Source of the DNA: Hexactinellida sp. DTS-2022
Taxonomy: Eukaryota > Porifera > Hexactinellida
Direction of reading: 5' to 3'
DNA: 64,000 nt
NCBI GenBank assembly: GCA_028753945.1
Contig: JAPNXP010000002.1
Span: 12,400,001 to 12,464,000 of the forward strand
How positions within the stretch are numbered: the stretch's first letter is position 1; every line of letters starts with the position of its first letter. The translations under genes were made by a program, and so were the position numbers. Positions 23,052 to 34,861 of the stretch are shown one piece after another. The notes under the pieces are model-generated. The model saw nothing but the letters and a program-made list of their open reading frames with translations, did not search any database and was not told where the DNA came from.

Positions 23052-23138
23052 AGTGTGCCCACTTGAGGTAGGCTGTGCGCCACCTGTGCCCTCCACTGCA
23101 TACCAGCGTCTCAAAACAATATATAATAGCACATTTAT
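23052..23138. repeat. 87-bp target-site duplication, right copy
   Basis: Identical over its whole length to 21364-21450. See the left copy. Confidence 0.93.
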
Positions 23139-23399
23139 GTCTCTATGGTTTATCTATACATACAATCGTCTAAAAAAAAATGAAAATAAGTAGAAAATTA
23201 CTTTTATAGTCCAACTCTATACGTCTCAGAACCCCTGTATAATTCATAATAACAGATCCATGGTTTGCTAAAAGTAGTGTCTCAAAATCTCATGCGTTTC
23301 AAAATATCTCGGAACAGAGCTAATATATTTTCGAAGTAAGAATAAGGCCTAAAAGCCTTGAAGTAGAAATAAAACCTAAAAATCCAAAATTGGAGCTGT

Positions 23400-26232
23400 G
23401 CCGATAGCATCAGATGTGCACCTGGGGTCACGATTTTTGATAACGTTATTTTCGACACAGTTTTACACCTGTTTAATGTTACAACAGGATCAATAAATAG
23501 TCCATAATATTCAATTTATATGTATTCGATAGAGAATTAATTTCTACACCTTGTCACCCTTGTCACAGTGCACGAATTTTCAAATTGGGATTAGTTTATG
23601 CCACAATTGAGTTGTAATTTCATTTGTTTACTAACAAGTCTGTTCAATTGAGTGTTAAAATCTAATTCTATTGTTTCAACTTGAGATAATTATAGTGATT
23701 TACCTGTGAATTCGAGCTGGCTTCTATTTATTTGTAATATTACTACACAATGGATTAAAGCAAATTGAATAATGAATTAAATAAGGAATTTGTTGACAAA
23801 ACTCAACTAACCGGGATAACATTGCTAAAATAATTAACTACGTATTTAAATAATTTATTAGCAATATATAATTGATGAATGGAATTAAACTCAAGATGGT
23901 TTAAGATAGAAATAAACTCCAAACTCATAAATCGTTCTTTTGTCCCGTAGCAACTTGATAAATGCGTCTCTTCATAATAACGCTAAAAAAATCCAAAATT
24001 TCAGCTGTACCGACAGCATTTTCCCTTGGAGGTACTATCAATTAACCAACCACCAAAATATAGTACCTGCAAAGGAACATGTATCGGCACAGCTGTAACT
24101 TTGGATTATATTACTGTGCCGACTATACTATAGCATAATGGCTCAGTTCTAATCCAACTGCCTTGGAAACCGATTATTACTGTGCCGACTATAATACTAT
24201 AGTGGCCCAGTATTGAAATCACTACCTTTATTATTTATAATATTATTATTTCTCCGTAGATGGTGTACTGGCCAGAGCATTATAGTTGATGAGCTGAAAC
24301 TTGGCATGTAGGTGCGAATGGACCGTATAATTTGCACCTGGGTTACTATTTTTTGATTAACACGTTTTGAACACATTCTTAACCTTTCAAAATTTGTCTG
24401 GTCTATAACTCAAAAAATGTTTTACTAAACCACCAATTTTTATTTCACCATTGGATTCAGCATATAATTCTTCGTCTGATGGGAGAAGAGAACTTTTCAC
24501 AATGGGTTTAATTCATGCCGTAAATGGAGGTTAAAATTTCTTTGTTTACTCTCACTTCAGTTTCAGTAGAAGTGTTAAATCTAATTCTATTGTTTCAACT
24601 TGCGATAAATATATTGATTTAACTTATAAATTCCAGCTGGCTTCTATTTAATTGTAGTATTACTGTACAATGGATTAAATAAAATAATATAATATAAGGA
24701 ATTTGTTGACTTAACTCACTCACCGTGGATAACATTGCTAAAATAAATAACTAATAATATAATATATTATTAATACATAATGAATGAATGGCATTAAACT
24801 CTAGATGGTTTTCATGAGTTTTTGAATAGAAACAAACTTCAAATTAATTTACCGTTCCTTGTGACTCGGACCAATTAAAAATGGTTCTTGACACCTTGAG
24901 GCGTTGATGACATGGCGTAATAATCCAAAATTGCTGCTGTGCCGACAGCATTTTCCTTTGGAGGCACTATCAGTTTAACAATCAGTAGACACCAAAAGAT
25001 AGTGCCATCAAAGGAGCATGTGTCGGCACAGCTGCAATTTTGGATTTTATTATTGGTCCGTACTTCTCCACAGAACATATTTTTATTAACTAAGAGCCCA
25101 AATTTTCATGACAGGTGTCTCATGGGTTACAGGTGTGTACTTGGGGTTACGATTTTTACTACATTTTCTTAAAGATATTTTTACACATGTTTAATGTCAC
25201 ACAAGAACAATAAATGGTGCCCAAATATTCAATTTATGTGCATTCGATAGAGAATTGAATTCAACACGTATTCACAGTACACGAATTTCCAAATTGGGCT
25301 TAGTTTGTGCCACAATTGAGTTGCCAATTTCCTTTGTTTACTAGCACGTCTGTTCGATTAAAAGTGTTAAATATAATTCTATTGTTTCAACTCGTATTGA
25401 TTCAACTTGTGAGATCGAGAAGGCTTCTATTTAGTAATTGAAAACTAAGATTATATATTCCATAACAACGACAGATTATGTGATTATATTTCCTTCTGAA
25501 GAATACTTTTGCACTATTAATATACTGAATAATTAATTTAAATTATTCAGTCTGTACTTCACTTATACGTATAGATGCTTCCAATTTGTATATTAGAGGT
25601 TATCGAGCGTGCGGAATTTGAAATAAGGTAGACAAATTAATTTATTTACTATTTATGACAAATAATTAAACTTAATAAATGTGAGTTTACTTTGAAATTG
25701 GTGTTAAATTATTAATAATTTGAATAATTATTTATACTAATTTTCTAAATAGCATTAATCACAGAGATGATACAAGTTAGAAACAAACTTTCAATTTATC
25801 AATTGGTCGTTATGGCACGTACCACCTATACAAGTGGGTCTTGACACCTTGAGGTATTGATGACATCGTAAAAAAATGTGTTTTTACAATTTATGAATCA
25901 TATATTTCGAATGGGTTGGTTGGTGTTGGGTAAATATCCAACAAGCACATAAATATGCTGATTCATCACTTATTATATTCTACTGAAACTTGAATATCTT
26001 TGAAATTAAGTGAGCAAAATGAAAACTTCCACCACTCTAAGGGTTTATGCCTTCTGAAACACCTTTTTGAACAAATTTAACACCTTCATAGTGATGATTA
26101 TATGTCGAAAAAATCAAAAATTGCAGCAATTCTGACATAATTTCTTTGGAGGCACTATCCATTAACCAGCCAGTAGCCACCAAAAGTTAGTTCCTACCAA
26201 GGGAAATGCGTCGGCATAGCTGCAATTTTGGA
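23400..26232. repeat. three direct copies of an interspersed repeat with a 130-bp hairpin
   Basis: A block of about 0.9-1.2 kb occurs three times in the same direction. Shared marks in order: 'aatctaattctattgtttcaac', 'ctggcttctattta', 'ggataacattgctaaaata', 'gaatggcattaaactc', 'cttgacaccttgaggcgttg', then a hairpin that opens aatccaaaattgcagctgtg and closes with its inverse. The hairpins are at 23990-24113, 24921-25057 and 26110-26232. Further copies lie at 48165-48566 and, inverted, at 50283-51180. No coding capacity is visible. It behaves like a non-autonomous element with an internal or terminal palindrome. Confidence 0.75.
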
Positions 26233-26328
26233 TTATGTTCAGTGTATGTTGTTCGCTTCTGTTGGTCCAAGACTCACGATACATATGCTAATTATTTGAT
26301 TTATACTATTAGCTTTTCGAAATTACCA

Positions 26329-26724
26329 ATGTCGAACAATTGCTCCGTTTTTGGAAGTAAGATTAACTACAAATTTGATGAAAATGTCCCAGTCTTCAAA
26401 CTACCAATGAAACCAGATGAACTCAGACACACATGGATTAGGGCTCTTCGGAGAGATGGTTTAAATTGCTTAAAGGGGTTTACATCTGTGTGAAGCATTT
26501 TCGCGAGGAGGATATTGAATACATCCACAAAATTTCAAATGGAGATGGCACTTCTTCGTGAAATTCCAAGAGTCAATCCCAGGCTAAAACAAGGTGCCTT
26601 TCCAGCTTTTCTACCAGGCCATTCATCTATCACTTCACAACCTACTACCACGAAAAAGCGCAGACGCCTGTACCTCGACTCTGAAGATGAAGAATATTCA
26701 ACAAAACTTTTACACTTAGCCTGA
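26329..26724 (+). pseudogene. THAP domain of a P-like transposase (broken)
   Basis: From the ATG at 26329 the frame shows the THAP pattern: 'NNCSVFGSK', where the second Cys of the zinc site is Ser; 'PVFKLPMKPDELRHTWIRAL'; after a shift near 26490 'VKHFREEDIE', the Cys-x2-His pair; and 'GAFPAFLPG' in place of AVPTLFP. A basic stretch (KKRRR) follows. THAP domains bind DNA in P elements. No catalytic part follows on this side, so this is an orphan N-terminus. The flanking hairpin repeat ends about 100 bp upstream. Confidence 0.75.
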
Positions 26725-26959
26725 CAACAGACAGCGAGGAGAAAGAGAAGTTCAAAATCAACAGTTTCCAGGATATGCAAGATAAATTATCTTTGCCTTC
26801 TATACCCGAACATGGTCATTATGGTATTCATGAATATAGCAACATTTATATGCTCCCTATTTTAGCAGAAAACATTATCATAGTGAATAAGCATTTATTA
26901 GTATCTTTCGACTTATCTGTTAGAGTTAGTGTTGTTAAACGATTACTATATATTAAATA

Positions 26960-28270
26960 ACCGATTACCAATATTTATAATGTATCATAACCGATTGATC
27001 GGCTATTAATCGGTTATCATCATTATCCAACAACAAGTATACTTAGCCACCATCTTGTTTTTGTTTGGTACCCTTCTTGAACAAATGTGAATAATTACTG
27101 AACAAATGAAAGTATCAATGTAAAAAGTGAGAAATTCTAAATCTAATAATTTATGAAAAATTATTGGGTCTTGAAATATGCTTTCAAGACCATCAAACCT
27201 AGCTCTAACTTCCTGGATATATTTTTATTATAAATTTAAAAAAATGATGGAATGCATATACCTTATCAACAATATATTGTCGGTCATTCAAATTCCAGAT
27301 TCCCCCACTTTGACATATCTCAAATCGAGTAGTTAGGTAAGTAAGTATCCAATACAAATTATAGTGGAAAAGATACTAATTGAAATGTTTTGAAAAATAC
27401 AGTGAACCTTTAAACCACGTGTACATATACATAACATCATGTAGAATATTTAAATTCTCAGAAATATTTTTTATAGAGCTAGTTTTTTCTCGAAATATTA
27501 TTTTTACAAAGTTTATCAAGAAAAACGTTCACGAACATTTTCAAAATTAACATTTAGAACATTTTTATGAAAAATCTAGATAGAAACACATTGAAATCTA
27601 TTCAGTATAAATTGTTTAGGTTGTACTATTGTCAATGTAAGCTAAAATTAGAATTAAAAAAATCTAGGTAAACGAAAACAGATCATACCAGGTTGCTATG
27701 CTAAAAATATTAAGTCTATAAACTTACTACTGCATCACATAGTAACCTTTGATTGATTATGCAAATACAGCTCAATAATACAAGGATTCCATACTAGTTG
27801 AATTGAATGCACTAGCCTTACACAAGTGCAGTAGCCTTTATATGGGAGGATTTTACGCGAGTTTGACCTTTCACCTAAATAAGCCTATTTATGATTACCT
27901 CCCACAGCGTTATGGCCATAATTAGCCTCAATGTTATAGTTGAATAATTATAACTGATTCCACTACTCCAAATGCTGGTCATCGCACCTTATTTAAAGAT
28001 TTATTGTAAAACATATGGATAAAATTAGAATTGTCAAATAGAAATCTATATCTCAAATATTCTAAATATATAATGAAGTCTTTGTATTATGAATACATTT
28101 TGGCCCCCTGAAGGTTAATAATAAGTGAACCAGAGTATATAATTACGTACAAAATAATATGCCTATTCTGACGTAGATAAGCTATTAACCATATTTTCGT
28201 TAGTGAGTTCTTAGTATTTAGTATAATCCGTGGAGGAACCTAAGTAAATAATGGTCAGAAATTTCATATA
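26960..28270. other. non-coding stretch
   Basis: AT-rich DNA without supported coding. The part 27830-27935 (acaagtgcagtagcc ... ttagcctcaatg) is an inverted copy of 38344-38470, so a dispersed repeat lies here. Confidence 0.5.
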
Positions 28271-28279
28271 TGGGTTCAA

Positions 28280-29450
28280 TTCCGATTTAATTCCCTGAAT
28301 TCCCAATCTTAATGGGATTCCCTGATTTAATTCCCAGTCGCAGTCTTTCATTTTCGTCAATTCAGGACTTAAGTCCCATTCCCAATCCCTAGGATAGGAC
28401 TTAATTCCCAGTCCCAGTCTTTCAAATCCTGGAATTCAAGGCTTAAGTCCCATTCCCATTCCCTAAGATATGAATTAATTCCCAGTCCCAGTCTTTCAAA
28501 TCCGGGATTCCAGGACTTAAGTCCCATTCCCATTCCTTAGTATAGGACTTAATTCCCAGTTGCACTCAAATTTCAAATTTAAATCAAATATAACTATGGG
28601 TAATCAATAATTTAGGACTTAAGTCCCATTCCCTGAATGGGATTTGGCTCTCGTAGTCCTTTAATTCCGGAATTAAATCGATTCAATTCAAATCTATTCA
28701 AAGAATACTTATCAAATTTAAATCAACTTAAACTATGGGTGCTCAATAATTAAGGACTTAAGTCCCATTCCCATCCCCATTCCCAATACCTAGGATAGGA
28801 CTTAATTCCCAGTCGCAGTCTTTCAAATCCGGGAATTCAGAACTTAAGTCCCATTCCCATTCCCTAGTATAGGAGTTAATTCCCAGTCGCAGTCTTTCAA
28901 TTTCGGGAATTCAGGGCGTAAGTCCCATTCCCATTCCTTAGGATAGGACTTAATTCCCAGTCCCAGTCATAGGCGTCGGACCCACCCGGCCACCCGGCAT
29001 GGGCCGGGCAGCCCGAAGGGTCTACCCGGCCCATAGTTGTGTTAGTGATGCCGTAAATGTAGCGGCCCCAGAATCGATTGGGCTGGCCCCGGAGCCTTCG
29101 GGCCGGGCGGCCGGCCGGCGGGCCCATTTCCGACGCCTATGGTCCCAGTCTTTCAAATCCTGGAATTCAGGGCTAAGTCCCATTCCCATTCCCTAGGATA
29201 GGACTTAATTCCCAGTCCCAGTCTTTCAAATCCGGGATTCCAGGAATTGAGTCCCATTCCCACTCCCTAGGATAGGACTTAATTCCCAGTCACAGTCTTT
29301 CAAACCCTGGTATTCAGGGCTTAAGTCCCATTCCCATTCCCTAGGATAGGTCTTAATTCCTAGTCGCAGTCTTTCAATTTCGGGAATTCAGGGCTTAAGT
29401 CCCATTCCCATTCAGAATGGGATTGGGATTTAAATATAAATCTTAATTCC
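28280..29450. repeat. minisatellite of ~75-80 bp units
   Basis: About 13 units built from 'gggaattcaggacttaagtc', 'ccattcccattccctagg', 'ataggacttaattcccag' and 'tcgcagtctttcaaatcc'. Units vary by small changes and deletions. One hAT MITE (28968-29141) interrupts it. Palindromic cores such as ggacttaagtcc are frequent. It has no coding potential. Confidence 0.9.
28968..29141. mobile_element. hAT-type MITE, family CATAGGCGTCGGA (copy 2)
   Basis: 174 bp, cataggcgtcgga ... tccgacgcctatg, with an exact 8-bp duplication gtcccagt (28960-28967 and 29142-29149). The duplicated bases are part of the minisatellite unit, so the MITE came after the array. Confidence 0.9.
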
Positions 29451-29879
29451 AGTCCGGATTTGAACCCATGTATGGTCAGAATGGACTTTGCTAGTTTAAT
29501 TGTTTTATATTAAACACTAGAGCGTAATGTCTTTATAATCTAGAAAGCCAATCAGAAATTAAACAGAAATATTGGGGTTAGTGATATGAAGGTATACTGT
29601 AAATTATAGTGATTATTTTGAGGTTATGATCCGTTCTAATATTTTTAGGCAATTAATTTGATATGAACATAATTTCTGAGTAAGTAAGATAATTATATAT
29701 ATTTAATAAGTGATCAACTACAGCAACTATAACTAATCGAGAAATAGCTAAACAGGAATGTATTGATTCTAATACCTAAGATATGTAGTCAATGTAGATA
29801 GTGCTTACAATGAAGGTACTTTCTAACTACAAGTACAGTTCTAAGATTGTTTGAAATCGTCTATTTCTACGCTATCAGA

Positions 29880-32140
29880 ATTTTTCTAAATAAACACTAA
29901 AATCCTCATCATCTAAAGGCATTTCACTGTTTCTCCATCACAAAGAAAATAGACTCCATATTCTCCAGACTTTAAATTGTATGTATCATTACGCCATTGT
30001 ACCATTCCTCTCTCTTTTCATCAACTTGAAATTTAACTTTAACAGACTTCCCTAAAAGCTCTGAATGGTCATCAGGAATGCATTCAATAGAGTTTTCCCT
30101 GCATATCGCTCTCCTTTTCTGTCTGATTAGAGTGCTGGATTTAGCTAAGGACCGTTTTGGCAGAGGCGGATCATTGGGGGGGGGGGACAAGGGGGCCTGG
30201 GCCCCCCCTTCGAAACTGAAATTGACTGAAATTGAGGCTGAAATTGACAAAATAATTAGGAAGCTTCAGCCTCAAGTTTGAATTATGGCTCTTTATAAAG
30301 AAATTATCGTTTAAAATTACTTCTGTGTGTATATAACTAAAAAAATATGGGGGCTAGCCCCCAGACCCCCTTATAAATTGCTCGCTATGCTCGCAGTATT
30401 TCTGGGGGCCCCCCTTTTCACATTGTTTGGATCCGCCACTGGTTTTGGTGTTTTTGTTTTACTCTCAGAAACAAAGTTAGATACTCGGTCAGGAGGGCCG
30501 TACTGAGCAATACGATCTGGGTTAAACACTACCTTTCTTTGTCTCTGCCTTGCTCTAGCACTGTTTATTTTCATTTCCTTATTTTTATATCTGTATGAAA
30601 TGCTTGACCCATGTTCCGCAGCAATATGTTTATAACACACGTTCTTATCAACTTGATATACATTTATCATAGCAAATTTAATCGAATGCGGCCCATAGGT
30701 TTTACAATCTTGGTTCTTTCTTTCGACAGCATTTGTAGATGTAGGACAATTATTCCATGAATCGGGTGCTGAACTAAAAATATTTGACAGCATCTTTAAA
30801 TGAGTAGCCCGAGTCCACCACTGAGCCCAGTGCTTTGCAGTTGTCCAGTCAGAACAGTCATTAATAAAAACCGCATCATCGGTGTTGCAAATAGAGGGGA
30901 AACTTTCTGATAGTTTACCAACTGAACGAACACCGCATAGAACTTCAAAGTAAACTATAACTTCAATTGAACTACTCAAATAGGGAATACACTTTGCTAT
31001 ACTTACAAATAAATTTGGTCCCTTGTCTTATATTGTGACGCTGCTACTTTATCAGCTACTCGCATGCAAGATCGTGGCCAGTGAACCTTACAACCTTTCA
31101 GTAATTTCTCTGCCTTTTCTTCCCCTACAACCTGTTGGAGTCCCTTGATTTGTGCATCACTCCAGACTCCAGTCTACACCAAACCAAGTAGAAATTCGAA
31201 GTATTTAGGATTAATTTCTTGGGACTTTTGAAATATTTTCCTGAAAGCCAAGCTATATGCATTTTTATCTTGCTTGTCCAATCTTACACGCCCTATCACC
31301 ATCCACTCCATGAGGACATCATTGAATACAACCGCATTAAAAATATAGGAGTATTCCCTAAATTCATCATAAGTAATGTCACATTGCATAAATTCGGCTC
31401 CTGCTGCAACCTTGACATCAATGGAGACATTGTAAATATAAACTTTATACCATCTTCAACTCCAGCAGCCATAAAATATGGTCTACCATAGCGATTATAA
31501 ATGTTTGAATTGTTCCTAAAATGCCCTCTGAGTTTTTCATCTTGTTTGTCCAGTTCATCTGCAGTGCTTTCAAAGCCAGAAGGAGACCATTCTTGGCAGC
31601 TAAAACCGTTGCCCTGTTTTGCTATTGCTACTACCTTTGAAACTCTACCTAGGTGTGAGCTGGCAACATCAACTGCACATGGAACAAACCCTAGACCTTT
31701 ACCAAGAGAAATGTCAGAGGCAGTAAGTGTGGGATTTGACGCAATAGCTTTATTAATTTTCTCTTTCACACATTGAGCTATTTTGGTTTCAGAAGAGGGA
31801 CATGATTATGAAGATTTTTGGAAAGGTCTTTCTGGTGTCGAACTATTCCTCCTATCCACCGACGCTTATTTTGTCTATCCGAAGGATAAACATACACAAA
31901 CTATACTGGACAACTATCTGTTTTACCAAGGATATCTTATGGTGGGGGCACGGACGTTTCTCTCTAATAAGTGCAACATATGTACATCCACTAATCGTAC
32001 ACATCTTTACCCCATTACATGGTGCAGTCCGGTAGAAAACTGTCTTATTTTGATTTTTTATCACAGTTTGAATCATTCGGTCCTTATCTAATGAACCCTT
32101 AGAAAACTGTATATCATCATCTGCTGTTTGCTCAATTTCT
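29880..32140 (-). pseudogene. transposase half of the RecQ-transposase fusion (broken)
   Basis: This continues the RecQ frame. Visible in order on the minus strand: a Cys/His block (CTISGCTYV...CPHH, about 32010-31935); 'RRWIGGIVR' and 'LTASDISLGKGLGFVP' (31860-31660); 'GRPYFMAAGVEDGIKFIFT' (31490-31435); a candidate catalytic Asp in QCDITYDEF (31389-31363); 'GVWSDAQIKGLQQVVG' (31165-31118), a second candidate Asp; a helical block 'KHWAQWWTRATHLKML'; and 'STNAVERKNQDCK' (30740-30700) with a candidate Glu. The C-terminus has basic repeats and then, beyond a hAT MITE, 'LLGKSVKVKFQVDEKREEW', a small beta-barrel-like (Tudor/PWWP-like) sequence. The D-D-E layout resembles MULE-type transposases. 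Frameshifts lie near 31390 and 31785, and an intron may lie near 31000. Confidence 0.7.
30161..30441. mobile_element. hAT-type MITE in the transposase coding sequence
   Basis: Starts cagaggcggatc, ends gatccgccactg, 281 bp, flanked by gttttgg (7 identical bases, 30154-30160 and 30442-30448). The protein frame reads ...SESKTKTPK before it and ...KRSLAKSS after it, which shows that the MITE split a continuous coding sequence. Confidence 0.9.
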
Positions 32141-34190
32141 TATATATTTGTGATAAAATAAAGCGTTTGATGCCCTGGGCCTGGATGATCATATACACCT
32201 AGATACTGGTAATCCTGTTTACTTTCAATAATTTTCCATTCTTCTTGTGTCAATAAGGATCTAATAATGGGAAGGATATGACACCCTTTTCCGTTTCTGT
32301 TTTGTTTCGTCGGCTGACTTTCTGCATTTAAGGATAGGCCATTCATTAGAGAGATATCTTTATCTTTCATGATGAATTCATCAGGTCCTATGAGCCTTGG
32401 AAGCATCACTGGGAATTCTTTGATTACTGATTCTTGTCCCTTGTCTGTAGGTAAAATTACCCCATATGCAGAGTAGTTTCCGTTTGTTTTGATCAGTGAT
32501 CGAAGGTGAATTCTCACTAGCTGCTTCACACTGCACTGCCTTATGAATAATCTCCAAAATGCATATCCCTCCCATAATGATTCTCATAAGACAACTTTCT
32601 TATTATGTTCATCCGTCCATGAAATTTTGGAACCTCTTATCCACTCCGCAACTTTGACTTCTCCTTTACATCCTACTTGATTTAATGCATCGATTAATAC
32701 TGCCAACTCTCGCCGCATATCTTCAAATGGAATATTTGCACTCTGCTGTAAACTACATACATCACAACAGGTCCCACATGAGTAAGTTTGAGTATCTTTC
32801 TCATCAAATAGGTCAAGTAATAATCGTCTTCGGCATAAACCAGCAAGGTGTGCCTGTACATATCTCCAAGAGTCGGAATATCCCATAAGAATGTAGTTAC
32901 AACGTTCCTTGTTATGTAGGTTATTGAGAATCCAAGCATTTGCATGAGAAATATCGGTTCTTCTATACAAAATAGTGGCACACGATTGTTTCCCATCTCC
33001 ACCTGCTCTACCTAACTCTTGTACCCATGCTAACATATTTTCAGGAACGCCATTTCGAATATCATTCCTAATGTCTGGTTTGTCTATTCCCATTCCTAGG
33101 GCTTTTGTAGCCACAATCATCTGAATTTCCCCTGAATTCCATTTTCGATACGATTCACATCTCGAGGTCGTATCCATCTCCATGATAACCCACAGCTTCA
33201 ATTCCAATATCATGAAGATTACATACAATTGGCCCAATGTCAGCGATGAAATCTGTGTATATGATTACGGAAGATTTATCAGTTATTCGGGCCGCTCTCC
33301 TTGCAAACTGCATGGCATGCCCAATATTCGTATCATGTTGCAGCTCTTCCACAATAAGTGTAATGTTGGGACGGTTGATGGATGCTTTGTTGATAATTGG
33401 GTTCCTAAGAATTTGTTTAATTTTAGCTTCAACATGAGTAGTGGCAGTGGCAGAAAGTGCCATAATGGGAACATCAACAAACGAATACTTTAATTCTCCA
33501 AGTTCAGAAAATGCATTTCTGAAATCACCCCATTCGCTTACTAAGTCCGCTTTATCAATTGCAATCAAAGCTAATTTTTTCTTCCTATTGAGTTCTTTAA
33601 CCTTCGATTGATTACAGGGTTTAGTAATCCATTCAGGAGTAACAAAGGTAAGAGATATTTCACTATCAGGATCCAACCCAAGTATTTCAGCTTGTTTATC
33701 AGATTGAGCAGAGCCCAAAAAAACTGACTGGATACCAAGACCATTTAGTTTGTTAACTTGATCTTGCATTAAGCTGATTGTGGGTGTTATGATTATAGCC
33801 TTTTTCTTTAAAATACTGGTGGGAACTGAAAACATATGCTTTTTCCACTCCCGGTGGGATAAAGGACAAGGGTATCCCTACCATCAAGTGTAGCTTGAAT
33901 AATTTCTTTTTTAAAGTTTTTAATGGCTGTAATATGAAATCTTTCAGCGAAAGTGGCAATAATTTCAGCTTGTAAGAACGATTGTTCAACTGAAGGAAAT
34001 TTTCCGTAATGGATTCATCTTGTGAGATACTGAGCTCTTCTTGGGTAGAATCTAAAGAGAGGTCGCCTCGATTATTTACAAATTTGGGATTATGATCTAC
34101 CCGCTCTGGATGTAGATGGACTTTCTCATTGCAGTGTATGCAATAATAATGACCAAATTCTGAACACTAATAAACACTCTTATCAAAAGC
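32140..34190 (-). pseudogene. RecQ-type helicase half of a RecQ-transposase fusion (broken)
   Basis: On the minus strand the order is: a Cys/His-containing start (YYCIHCNEKVHLHPE, about 34150), Walker A 'PTGSGKS' (about 33860-33840), 'TPTISLMQDQVNKL', the Walker B position IDKADLVSEWG where RecQ has DEAHCVSEWG, 'MALSATAT', 'VATKALGMGIDKPDI', 'QELGRAGGDG' (motif VI, canonical GRAGRDG), and the RecQ zinc segment with 'CRRRLLLDLFDE' and CGTCCDVC. Helicase activity would be lost: the Glu and His of DEAH and one Arg of motif VI are replaced. Frameshifts lie near 33825 and 33178. Downstream the frame runs without shift through stops at about 32585 (TGA) and 32140 (TAA) into the transposase part, so both halves belonged to one protein. 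Confidence 0.82.
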
Positions 34191-34421
34191 TAACATTACA
34201 ACCATTGGACCTGGATATATTCTGAATCATCAGTAAAGTGTAGGCTTAGGGTTGATAAAACTTTCAGACTGCTGAGGCTTGACAGGGTTGGGACTGATTT
34301 AGAAAGAAATAGTATAAGCTGCTAAATATTTAGAAACAGATGAGTAATATGTACCATTTCTATAGGAACATCCAATGCTACTGTTTCGAGAAAATTATGT
34401 TATTGTCTTCAACATAATACA

Positions 34422-34556
34422 GTGGAATTCGCTTATTTTAAAAAAATAAAAAGTCCCAAGAGTATATTTTGTATTAATTTTGTTTCTTTATTACCAACTT
34501 TCACTATTAACCATAGGCGCAACTGAACTCTAAGACTTGCTAATAAGCAAACTCCA
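34422..34556. mobile_element. pogo-type MITE (small)
   Basis: Starts cagtggaattcgcttatt and ends aataagcaaactccact, with TA before it. The right duplication is not clear. It is a member of the group with CAGTGGAA ends. Confidence 0.5.
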
Positions 34557-34861
34557 CTACTTATATACCGTATTGAGTTCATTGAATTAAGCGAGTTAGG
34601 CTGAGCCGTGAACTACGTAATACAAGGACTGGAATCGACAGTAAAATATTGGACCATGGATGAACTAGAAGTGCATTCGATATTTTCACTAATTACTGTT
34701 TGTTATGAACATTAGATTATATATTTAACTGGATTATACTGTAAAAGTAAATTGAATATCATTAACAGTTCATTGAAGTTCATTCAGTGAAAGTAGAACG
34801 ATTTTACATACAACATAAGGAATTAGTATTACGCATACAGATACAGTACATAAGGAATATT

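Noticed and set aside
28280..29450. Possible CRISPR array
   Set aside because: Repeat units are continuous and variable, with no spacers of constant size and no cas genes; the DNA is eukaryotic.
31219..32091. Several plus-strand frames opposite the transposase
   Set aside because: Antisense to the recognised RecQ-transposase frame; no domain of their own.
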